A stretch of 11,616 nt of DNA from JADHUC01 sp964617665 (GTDB taxonomy: Bacteria > Planctomycetota > Planctomycetia > Pirellulales > Pirellulaceae): the NCBI GenBank assembly GCA_964617665.1, contig CAZUAH010000442.1, positions 1-11,616 on the forward strand, written 5' to 3'. The first letter of the stretch is position 1, and each line of letters opens with the position of its first letter. The notes under the pieces were generated by a model, which was given only the letters and a program-made list of their open reading frames with translations, did no database searches and was not told the origin of the DNA. The position numbers and the translations under genes are program-made. This document shows positions 1 through 6,975 of this stretch, in pieces.

Positions 1-2
1 CC

Positions 3-1403
3 GAATATCCGGCTCGTCATCGAGAATCCAACAGCATTTTGGTGCCGAGGCAAATCATCATGTGCGAGCAAACGTCGCTGGACCGCCTGACCGAACCGCA
101 GCGCGTGCTCCGTATCTTGTTCGGCCACTACTTCTGGGAACAGTACAAGAGATTTCTGGCCGAGCCTTGGCTGCAGATGCTTGTGAGCCGACTGGCTGCG
201 ACCGACTCCGAGCCTGACGTGCTGCGCCGCGATCATCGCGCGATTCGCGTTTGGCAACAGCATGACGCTGCTTCGATCGAACCGGGGCTGCTGACCATGC
301 CTCAGCGCGAGGCAGCGCAATTACTGCTCGACACCCACCAGCCGGAGAATTTCCGTCGATCCACATGCTACGGATACCAGATGGCTTCCCTGGCCGAGTT
401 TCTTGCTGGCCGCCATTCCGGTAAACGTCGTGAGCAGTTTCAATCGTTTCTGCGCAATTTGAAACGCCGGGAACGATACGAAGACGCCTTCGTCCGGCAC
501 TTTGGCCACGGATTCGATCAGCTAATGCGCGACTGGCACGCGTGGGCTCTTACGCAGGAGATCCAGCCGTATGATCCTCCACCACCCATCGTCCACCGGC
601 ACATCGAAGAACGACTTGTTCCACTGATCGCAGACGAAGACGCGCCGCTTGACGAGCGGTCTGAAGCCATTCGACACATGGGCGGTGGTGCCTACCCAAC
701 GGGTGCATATGTGCTGATCGATTTGCTTCGATCCGACGATGCGCGGCCGCTTCGGAACGAGGTGATCCGGGCTTTGGAGACGATATCAGGCGAAACGCAC
801 GGCGACGAAGCGGCTGCGTGGCAGGAGTGGTGGGAAAGTTCGCTGGATCAACAGGAGCCGCACGACGGTGTGCCAGTGGCTGAGCCTGTCGAGGCCGTGC
901 TGGTAGCCGACGAAGAAACCCCTGTCCTGGCGGAACTGGCAGACGAATCTGACAGTTCTATTGGAGACGAAACCCGAGAACCTCCCGCGGACTCGACAGA
1001 GACAATGGCATCCCAAGCAACATCGCGGGGCAAGCCAAGCGAACCGCCCGCCTCGCTGAAAACCTGCTGGGTGCTGTTCGTATTGGCCGGTGTCATCGCA
1101 ATCATCTGGTCTGTAGTGACCGTTTTTCAACTGTATGGGCCGTTCGATTTTTCCGGTGTGTCGAGCGTCATCGGCTGCTACGGGATCGCGGCCGGTGTAT
1201 TCGCCATCACTCGTGGCGCCGGGCGTGAACAAAACCGCCTCAAGCCAGCGGCAACGATGCTGATATTCTGTTTTCTCAACTGCAATTTCATCAGCGCAGT
1301 GTTGGGGCTCGCGATCCATTCCCTTCTCCGAAAACAGCCGCACTTACCGGCGTTCGTATTCAGACGTACCCTACGTGAGTCCCGTTCCCAAGACGGAACT
1401 TGA
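3..1403 (+). CDS. Membrane protein with HEAT-like segment, 5'-partial at window edge
   Basis: I do not recognise a named family. The frame is open from base 3 with no upstream stop, so the gene probably begins outside the window. Internal starts are TTG 39, GTG 42 and ATG 60; ATG 60 has a GAGG at 47-50 and is the best alternative, giving 447 residues. Regions in order: an alpha-helical part (to about base 560) whose pattern, an aromatic helix, then a YGYQMASLAEFL helix, a short basic loop and a helix ending in DWHAWAL, recalls the C-terminal half of peptidase-MA/DUF1570-like proteins, but without an HExxH motif in view; a HEAT-like pair of helices (about 610-790) ending in WQEWW (819-833); an acidic, Pro/Ser-rich linker (about 840-1055); and three hydrophobic segments (about 1068-1134, 1155-1210, 1251-1325) that should anchor it in the membrane. 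The stop lies 152 bases before the next gene. The coding call is firm, the family resemblance tentative. Confidence 0.85.
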   Translation, partial: EYPARHRESNSILVPRQIIMCEQTSLDRLTEPQRVLRILFGHYFWEQYKRFLAEPWLQMLVSRLAATDSEPDVLRRDHRAIRVWQQHDAASIEPGLLTMPQREAAQLLLDTHQPENFRRSTCYGYQMASLAEFLAGRHSGKRREQFQSFLRNLKRRERYEDAFVRHFGHGFDQLMRDWHAWALTQEIQPYDPPPPIVHRHIEERLVPLIADEDAPLDERSEAIRHMGGGAYPTGAYVLIDLLRSDDARPLRNEVIRALETISGETHGDEAAAWQEWWESSLDQQEPHDGVPVAEPVEAVLVADEETPVLAELADESDSSIGDETREPPADSTETMASQATSRGKPSEPPASLKTCWVLFVLAGVIAIIWSVVTVFQLYGPFDFSGVSSVIGCYGIAAGVFAITRGAGREQNRLKPAATMLIFCFLNCNFISAVLGLAIHSLLRKQPHLPAFVFRRTLRESRSQDGT

Positions 1404-1423
1404 AGATGACGAGCCGGAAACCT

Positions 1424-1452
1424 TTGCAGGATCCTTTCCCGGTCGTTATGAT
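1424..1452 (+). promoter_or_regulatory. Possible sigma-70-type promoter before the Hint gene
   Basis: TTGCAG (1424-1429) and TATGAT (1447-1452) are separated by exactly 17 bases, about 100 bases upstream of ATG 1556. The -10 matches consensus at 5 of 6 positions, the -35 at only 3 of 6. It lies just after the stop of the preceding gene, where an internal promoter would be expected. Planctomycete promoters are poorly defined, so this is only a candidate. Confidence 0.3.
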
Positions 1453-1555
1453 CACGAATGGGGGGCGACTGCGAGGGCCGGCATTTCGCTCACTTCTTTC
1501 TCAGTGCTTTCACTTTCGTCGTTCTGAAGGGGCAAAAACGCGAGGAAGCGTTACA

Positions 1556-3400
1556 ATGAAGCGCCCCTTTCTCCTTCGTATGCTGTGCCCCGTTTTCACT
1601 GTACTCTTGGCCACTGGGCCGATCGCGCTGGCGTCGAAGAAAGCCGAACGAATCCGCGCCGCTGAAGAACTGACCAAAGAAGCCCTGCACCGGGAAATCT
1701 ATGGGTTGAAGGCCGAACGAGACCGGCTGCTTGCGCGAGCCGCCGCACTGAGCGACGACTACGGCCCCGCAAAATGGCATCAGGGCCTGGTTCGACATGA
1801 AGGCGTATGGATCAAGGCCGAAGACCTGCCCGATCTGCTCGGCCAGCAGCAGCGAATTGCGGACTATCGCCAAGTGCGCGATCGCTATCCACAGAGCCCG
1901 CAAGGACAATTGGAATTGGCCAACTGGTGTGCCGACCGCGGACTCGGCGACCAAGAACGGGCTCATTTGACTCGTGTCGTAGCGCTCGAGCCAGACAATC
2001 TCATTGCGCGCCAGCGGCTGGGCTTTCGTCGCATGGGGTTTGATTGGGTAACCGAGGAGGAAATCCAGGAGGCGATGATAGGATTCCAGGCGAATCAGGG
2101 GGCTTTAGCTCGCTGGCGGCCTCAGATTGAAGATATCCGCCAAGATCTGCGACATCGCAGTCGGCTCAGACGCGAGAACGCGGCAGGCCGGCTGATGGCC
2201 ATCAACGATCCGGAAGCCGCGACGGCCATCGAGGCGGTTCTGTGGAACGCGAGCGAGGAAGCGGCACTTCTGATGGTAGGAGCGCTAGGTGCGATGCCTG
2301 CGCATGAAGTCTCGTTGGTGCTTGCACGTCAAGCGTTGCTGTCACCATCCGCGCGAGTCCGCGAGAACGCCGCTCGGCAGTTGCGGACGCGCGAAATGGA
2401 CAGCTATGTGCCAACGCTGCTCTCCATGCTGTACACACCCGTCACCTCACGCACCGACATCTTCCGGACCAGCAATGGGCGCCTGCTGTTCCGGCACACG
2501 TTTGCTCGTGAAGGACAGAATCGTCGCGAAGCCATGGTGCTGGATTCCGCTTTCCAACGATTTGCGTTGCCCGGTGGCGATGGGCGGCAAACGATGCTGG
2601 AGGCGATGAACGATGCCCAGAACAACGGTGTCGAACGCGATTTGAGAGTGGTCCGACAGAACCTTCAGACGCAAGCCTTGAATGGTCGAATCGCTGCAGC
2701 TCTCAACGTTGCCACCGAGCAGGAACTGCCGGCGGATCCGGAAGTGTGGTGGCAGTGGTGGAATGAAATCAACGAGGTGTTCACCGAGGGCGAGAAGCCG
2801 TTGCGTGGGGTTCGCATGGCGGAACAATTCGTTCGGATAGACCGTGGTGCCGTTCGCGTCGAACGTGCCGAAGACTTGCAGCGGCCAATGCAGCCGCCAA
2901 TGCCTCAACCGATCGAGTCGTTCAGCCCATCTCCGCCACGCCGTTCGGACTGCCTGGCAGCCGGAACGATGGTGTGGACCGACAGGGGGACAACGGCGAT
3001 CGAACAGGTTCAGGTCGGCGATCTAGTGCTGTCGCAAGACCCTGAGACTGGTGGACTGGCCTACAAACCTGTGTTGCGCACAACGGTTCGGCCGCAAGGC
3101 CCGCTGGTGCGAGTACGAACAGTAGCGGGCGAGGTTTTCGAAACCAGCGGCGGCCATTTGTTCTGGGTGGCCGGCGAAGGGTGGCTTCGGGCACGACAAC
3201 TTGAATCAGGCATGGAATTGCACGGCGTGGGCGGTACGGACCGCGTCAGCCTGACCGAGGATGGGCCCGAGTTGGAGACCTACAACCTGATCGTTGCGGA
3301 TTTCAATACCTACTTCGTTGGCGAAGGCAAGCTCCTTTGCCACGACAACACGGTTCGACGTCCGACGGATGCGGTCGTTCCGGGCTTGTTGCAGGAATAG
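1556..3400 (+). CDS. Secreted TPR/HEAT-like protein with C-terminal Hint self-processing domain
   Basis: The frame is open from TTG 1400, but ATG 1556 is preferred: it has GAGGAAG at 1542-1548 and starts a clear signal peptide (residues 1-26, MKRP, a hydrophobic core, then IALA). That gives 614 residues. After the leader come a charged coiled segment, a TPR-like region (LELANWC, ARQRLGF, about 120-165) and HEAT-like helices (about 195-290); WWQWW is at residues 398-402, followed by a Pro-rich linker. Residues 466-598 form a Hint domain: Cys466 in CLAAGT, then VGDLVL, a block-B-like TSGGH (His534) before LFWV, and TYNLIVADFNTYFVG leading to HDN598-T599. Hint domains of inteins, hedgehog proteins and polymorphic toxins shift the bond at Cys1 to a thioester and cyclise the terminal Asn to cut the chain. 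Here only 16 residues follow Asn598, ending PTDAVVPGLLQE, so no toxin or long C-extein is present. The residue before Asn is Asp, not the usual His, which lies one earlier. The N-terminal function is unknown; export is likely. The CPBP gene starts 23 bases downstream. Confidence 0.9.
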   Translation: MKRPFLLRMLCPVFTVLLATGPIALASKKAERIRAAEELTKEALHREIYGLKAERDRLLARAAALSDDYGPAKWHQGLVRHEGVWIKAEDLPDLLGQQQRIADYRQVRDRYPQSPQGQLELANWCADRGLGDQERAHLTRVVALEPDNLIARQRLGFRRMGFDWVTEEEIQEAMIGFQANQGALARWRPQIEDIRQDLRHRSRLRRENAAGRLMAINDPEAATAIEAVLWNASEEAALLMVGALGAMPAHEVSLVLARQALLSPSARVRENAARQLRTREMDSYVPTLLSMLYTPVTSRTDIFRTSNGRLLFRHTFAREGQNRREAMVLDSAFQRFALPGGDGRQTMLEAMNDAQNNGVERDLRVVRQNLQTQALNGRIAAALNVATEQELPADPEVWWQWWNEINEVFTEGEKPLRGVRMAEQFVRIDRGAVRVERAEDLQRPMQPPMPQPIESFSPSPPRRSDCLAAGTMVWTDRGTTAIEQVQVGDLVLSQDPETGGLAYKPVLRTTVRPQGPLVRVRTVAGEVFETSGGHLFWVAGEGWLRARQLESGMELHGVGGTDRVSLTEDGPELETYNLIVADFNTYFVGEGKLLCHDNTVRRPTDAVVPGLLQE

Positions 3401-3413
3401 GAAAGCCGCTAGA

Positions 3414-3432
3414 CTCCGGCAACATGCCGGAG
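3414..3432 (+). promoter_or_regulatory. Start-codon hairpin between Hint and CPBP genes
   Basis: CTCCGGC (3414-3420) and GCCGGAG (3426-3432) are a perfect 7-base inverted repeat around the loop AACAT. The CPBP start codon ATG 3424-3426 lies in the loop and the first stem base. No Shine-Dalgarno motif is visible between the Hint stop (3398-3400) and this ATG. A ribosome finishing the Hint frame would open the stem, so the arrangement suits translational coupling. The repeat is seen directly; the role is inferred. Confidence 0.4.
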
Positions 3433-4197
3433 AAATCTCCAAAGAAATCGCCCGGCGCAAAAACGGGCTACTGGTACGAATCGGCCCGGCCTCTGGCCGG
3501 GTTGGTTTTTGTTGCGCCCATGCTGATCTTCTACGAGCTGGGCGTGCTGCTATTGGATCGCCATGCCATTCGCAATGCGGCCGACGTTTGGCTGCGTCAA
3601 ATCCTGGACTTGCTCGGATTCAGCCAGTATTTTCTGCTGCCAATTCTCACTTGTGGACTGCTGCTAGCATGGCATCACCTCAAGCACCAGCCGTGGCGTC
3701 TGAATTGGAGCGTGCTCTACGGCATGTTGCTGGAATCGCTGGTGTTCGGCTTCGCTTTGGTGCTGGTGGCCGGTTGGCAGAGATCGCTGTTCTCCGCAGC
3801 CATTCCGCCGCTTGCGGCGAATACCGGCAGCCACGGCAGTTTTCTGGCGCTGATGGTGGGCTATGTGGGTGCAGGAATATACGAGGAGCTGCTATTCCGT
3901 CTGATGTTGCTATCAGCGGCAGTGGGACTGCTGCGATTATCGGGACTTTCAATACGTTGGAGCGCTGTGATTGCGGTGGTTGCCACGAGCCTATTGTTCT
4001 CGGCCGCGCACTATCAGATTGACATTACGTTTGCCGGTTACCAGTTCACCACGACATATGGCGAGGTCTTTGATTGGTACAGTTTCTGTTTTCGATTCCT
4101 AGCGGGCGTCTATTTTTCCGGCCTGTTCGTCTTCCGCGGATTCGGGATCGCTGCAGGCACGCACGCGGCATACGATCTCTTCACGCTTGTATTCTGA
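3424..4197 (+). CDS. CPBP family intramembrane glutamic endopeptidase
   Basis: This is a 257-residue multi-pass membrane protein of the CPBP (CAAX protease and bacteriocin-processing, Abi/Rce1-like) family. All three family motifs are present in order: EELLFR (Glu154, Glu155, Arg159), FSAAH (Phe192, His196) and HAAYD (His247, Asp251). In the family these residues sit within the membrane and form the catalytic or metal/water-binding site. Hydrophobic segments are visible at about residues 22-44, 66-85, 97-115, 140-152, 160-175, 180-197 and 225-255. The frame extends back to TTG 3337 inside the Hint gene, but ATG 3424 gives a normal basic N-terminus (MPEKSPKKSPG) and avoids a long overlap. Bacterial members include prenyl-protein-type proteases, bacteriocin self-immunity proteins and scaffold proteins; the substrate here is unknown. 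Its tight spacing behind the Hint gene suggests co-expression. Confidence 0.93.
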   Translation: MPEKSPKKSPGAKTGYWYESARPLAGLVFVAPMLIFYELGVLLLDRHAIRNAADVWLRQILDLLGFSQYFLLPILTCGLLLAWHHLKHQPWRLNWSVLYGMLLESLVFGFALVLVAGWQRSLFSAAIPPLAANTGSHGSFLALMVGYVGAGIYEELLFRLMLLSAAVGLLRLSGLSIRWSAVIAVVATSLLFSAAHYQIDITFAGYQFTTTYGEVFDWYSFCFRFLAGVYFSGLFVFRGFGIAAGTHAAYDLFTLVF

Positions 4198-4270
4198 GTG
4201 CGCGAACCACAAATCACTGTCCTTGTCAAGATGCGATTTGGTGTAGTCAAGAACGAAAAGAAAAGTGCCT

Positions 4271-4299
4271 TTGTAGCGAGCACCACGGAAGCCTATAAT
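4271..4299 (+). promoter_or_regulatory. Probable sigma-70-type promoter of the DUF2617 gene
   Basis: A perfect TATAAT (4294-4299) follows TTGTAG (4271-4276) with a 17-base spacer, in a relatively AT-rich gap. Transcription would start near 4306, leaving an untranslated leader of about 70 bases before GTG 4375. The -35 half is weak (3 of 6). The rest of the 4198-4374 gap shows no clear terminator or small gene. Confidence 0.5.
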
Positions 4300-4374
4300 A
4301 CGCACAGAATCAAATGCTGAATTATTCACTGATCATCTATTTTCATATCGACTAGCACGACGAGGACTCATTCC

Positions 4375-4914
4375 GTGTTAACCGTTAGGCCCAAAGTTGC
4401 GGAATTGACATTTCAAGTCTATGGCCGGCCCCTTCATCCCGAACTGTTTCAGATTTGCAGGTCGCACGAAATCGAACGTGGCGGTTACCAAGCAAAGATC
4501 AGTATCACCAGCGCCGGCCACGTGGTCACTTGGCGATACGATGGAATCACACTGACCGAGGTGGCTGCATCGGCTAACAATCCGTTGCCCAAGAAACGCC
4601 GCCTACTGTTCCATCGTTTGCGAGGAGAGCGAACCGACCGCATCGAGTGCCGCGGCGGAATCGAATACCAGACGAGTTTTCAACTGGAGTCGGTCGATCC
4701 GGAGATCTTCTGGACGTTCCAGCAGGAACTGGCTCGTGACAGTGATCGTCGAGGTATGTTGCACATGTTCGGCGCCAGCGGCCGTTTGGCTTTGGGGGCG
4801 CTAAGCTATGTCAACGTCGAAACGCGTAACCGCTGCATGCTGGTACAAGCGTTCCATACGTTCCCCGACGACTGCGCAATCGTGAAGAGCCAGTCGCTCT
4901 TCGAACTGCCGTAA
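4375..4914 (+). CDS. DUF2617 family protein
   Basis: The 179-residue soluble protein matches, from memory, the DUF2617 family common in planctomycetes and of unknown function. Recognisable stretches are the N-terminal MLTVRPKVAELTFQVYGRPL, ERGGYQAKISITSAGHVVTW near residue 35-53, a central RLRGERTDRIECRGGI, FQLESVDPEIFW, and a C-terminal QAFHTFPDDCAIVKSQSLF. It is full length for the family. The start is GTG 4375, supported by GAGGA at 4362-4366 eight bases upstream and by the protein beginning at the family's usual first residue. There is no signal peptide or membrane segment, so it should be cytoplasmic. It has its own candidate promoter and 121 bases of gap on its 3' side, so it looks like a single-gene unit. 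The repeated conservation of acidic, His and Arg residues hints at a binding or enzymatic role, but none can be assigned. Confidence 0.93.
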   Translation: MLTVRPKVAELTFQVYGRPLHPELFQICRSHEIERGGYQAKISITSAGHVVTWRYDGITLTEVAASANNPLPKKRRLLFHRLRGERTDRIECRGGIEYQTSFQLESVDPEIFWTFQQELARDSDRRGMLHMFGASGRLALGALSYVNVETRNRCMLVQAFHTFPDDCAIVKSQSLFELP

Positions 4915-4949
4915 CCGTCAGCGGCATCTGCCTTACTCGCTCCTCTTGC

Positions 4950-4978
4950 TTGACAAGCAGATATTCAATCCCGATGCT
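4950..4978 (+). promoter_or_regulatory. Possible promoter of the exported-protein operon
   Basis: A perfect TTGACA (4950-4955) lies at the centre of a 13-base dyad TGCTTGACAAGCA (4947-4959). At 17 bases' spacing the -10 would be GATGCT (4973-4978), which is poor (3 of 6). A second perfect palindrome, GCACGCGTGC, is at 4989-4998, just where transcription would start. The region is 60-90 bases before ATG 5036. The weak -10 would suit a regulated promoter, but this may be chance. Confidence 0.3.
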
Positions 4979-5035
4979 GTTCTCATGCGCACGCGTGCAT
5001 CGAACTAGCCATCAGCTTGCCAAAGCGAGGGAGTC

Positions 5036-6961
5036 ATGAGCGCGAATCGTCGCCTTCTTAGCATTCACGGTTTTCTGTTCGTCATATGCACATTGGCCCA
5101 AGGTGTGGCATACGGGAACACTGTGCAGAGCCCGCCGGCGCGAATTGCTGTGTGGGACACAGGCAGTTCGTCGGCAAGCGCGTTGTCGCCGTCTGTCTTG
5201 ATGAGGAAAATCGGTTGGCAACAGATACTTCGCAACGAGACGCCATCTTCTTTCCGGGGCGATACGGTAATGACCAACGGCCGTATTCTCGCCGTTCTGC
5301 GCAAGCAGGGATCGGCCGTCGAGGTCTATTCCGTGGTTTCACAGGGAGCGGTGTCGCGGGCGCGGCTCCAGCTTCAAAGCAGTTGCGGCGCCCCGGCTGT
5401 TCGTCTGCAGAGCGCGGCGCTAGTTGAAAATACGAGATCTGCCGCACGTCTTGAGGCCGTCTACCAGACCGCCAAAGGATCTACGATTACGACTCGTTTT
5501 CGCATCAAGAGAGGTGACGTTTGGCTAGAAGCCGAACCCGGCCCCGGCGCTGGCCTGCTCCGCGTCGAATCTCCGGGCCGATACGTCATCCTGCCCGATT
5601 TCTTTGCAGACGATATCCTGATCGACGCCACCACAATCCCCGTGCCCGCCGTCGACGTGCCGAGTGAGAACTTCTTGTTGCATCTAACAGGGGCGGGAGA
5701 CTCGATCACCATGTGCGTCTTCGAGAACCGGGAACAAGATGTCAGAGTCTCGCTTGCAGACGATGGCAACGAGAGAACCGTTACTGGATCCGAGATTCAA
5801 TTCGGAGCAGAGAAGAAGATCTGGGTCGCGTTGATGGAGTCGCCTCAGATCTGGCATGCTCTGGAAATCAAGGACGGATACGCCGGGCAAATCATGTCAT
5901 TGGACTGGACGAGGCCGTTCGCCGGACAATGGCGAGTCGATTTCACGCGCGGCAATGGTCTGACGGATAGCTGGGAGATGCTGCTTCCGCTCAAAGACGG
6001 ACAAGGGTACGTGCGTCCGACATGGCTACCAAGCGGACCGCAGGCCGGCCAGCCCAGCAGGACTGCCTCCGGAGAGATCGACGTCGACGCGTACAAGGTG
6101 GGCGGCCCGGCATCCAACCGGTTAGGCATGGACCGCAGACGATGGATCACGGTCCTTGGCTGGTACGAATATCCGTGTTGGTTGGACGAAGCGGGGAAAG
6201 GCTATCTTCAGCCTCTGAAGCACAAGAAGATGTCGTTTCGAGGACCTGCCGTCATCTACCCGATCAATCGCTTGCCCGAAACACCAATCGACACCTACAC
6301 GATCGTCGACATTATGCGAGGCACACTGGGTGTCGGGCCTTGCGAGCACATCCTGAGCGTAGAGAGCCAAAGCCAGGACCATGTGGGCCGGGCCACGTGC
6401 CACGTCCGCAGGCTACTGAACGAGATCTACCAGAGCGGGCAGCAGAAAGCAAAACGGACAGAGATCGAGACGTACCTTGACGATGCCCTGGACTTCGTCA
6501 AACACATTCGCCAACGAATCGACCTCTATCTCGCCTTTGGGCGGGAGATCCAGGAATACCTCGCTGAACAAAAGAAAGACCATCCCGAGCTTCGGGCGAA
6601 ACTGACCGAATTAGAGGACATCGCGAAGGAACTTGACGAGCGTATGGAAGAGCGACGCGAGAAAGCGAAATCGCCGGAGTTTGTCGTTGCGCTGAACGAA
6701 GACTTTCGCAAGAACCTGCTCGATTACACCGGTCCGGACGTGCTGAAACGGCTGAAACAATACACCGACGCATTGACGTCTGTCGGAGGCAGTCAGGACG
6801 GTCTGGTCGGCGAGTGCCGGTGGATTGTACGTACGCTCCGGCAACGAGCCGGATTGATGACAGCCACAGACCCCAGATTCGCGGAGATAGCCGCGGAAAT
6901 CCGAGCTAGAACACAGAAGGTCCTACTCAAACCGTCCGCCTACGAAGGGTCGCGACATTAG
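5036..6961 (+). CDS. Large secreted protein of unknown function, beta-rich plus coiled C-terminus
   Basis: I do not recognise this 641-residue protein as a named family. ATG 5036 has GAGGGAG at 5027-5033 and opens a Sec signal peptide: a basic start (MSANRR), the core GFLFVICTLAQGVA, and likely cleavage after AYG near residue 27. Residues of about 35-330 alternate polar and hydrophobic in a beta-sandwich-like way, with many short strands and few helices (for example RGDVWLEAEPGPGAGLLRVE), as in non-catalytic domains of secreted carbohydrate-active proteins. A Gly/Ser/Pro linker follows (about 330-362), then a short mixed block with a conserved-looking GVGPCEHIL. Residues 455-641 are helical and highly charged (LAEQKKDHPELRAKLTELED, LDERMEERREKA) and probably form a coiled bundle. 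No catalytic motif is evident. The next gene starts 14 bases after this stop, so the two form an operon; both are exported, suggesting a shared extracytoplasmic task, perhaps binding or degrading a polysaccharide. Confidence 0.9.
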   Translation: MSANRRLLSIHGFLFVICTLAQGVAYGNTVQSPPARIAVWDTGSSSASALSPSVLMRKIGWQQILRNETPSSFRGDTVMTNGRILAVLRKQGSAVEVYSVVSQGAVSRARLQLQSSCGAPAVRLQSAALVENTRSAARLEAVYQTAKGSTITTRFRIKRGDVWLEAEPGPGAGLLRVESPGRYVILPDFFADDILIDATTIPVPAVDVPSENFLLHLTGAGDSITMCVFENREQDVRVSLADDGNERTVTGSEIQFGAEKKIWVALMESPQIWHALEIKDGYAGQIMSLDWTRPFAGQWRVDFTRGNGLTDSWEMLLPLKDGQGYVRPTWLPSGPQAGQPSRTASGEIDVDAYKVGGPASNRLGMDRRRWITVLGWYEYPCWLDEAGKGYLQPLKHKKMSFRGPAVIYPINRLPETPIDTYTIVDIMRGTLGVGPCEHILSVESQSQDHVGRATCHVRRLLNEIYQSGQQKAKRTEIETYLDDALDFVKHIRQRIDLYLAFGREIQEYLAEQKKDHPELRAKLTELEDIAKELDERMEERREKAKSPEFVVALNEDFRKNLLDYTGPDVLKRLKQYTDALTSVGGSQDGLVGECRWIVRTLRQRAGLMTATDPRFAEIAAEIRARTQKVLLKPSAYEGSRH

Positions 6962-6975
6962 TTGGGAGGCAAATG

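Noticed and set aside
3350..3400. A toxin or long C-extein after the Hint domain
   Set aside because: Only 16 codons follow Asn598 before the stop, and no frameshift restores a toxin domain downstream; the next gene is an intramembrane protease in another frame.
3294..4022. A 242-codon open frame on the + strand overlapping the Hint and CPBP genes
   Set aside because: It lies in another frame of the CPBP gene, which has all three family motifs. Its product is Arg/Ala/Gly-rich with no domain, as expected of a GC-rich shadow frame.
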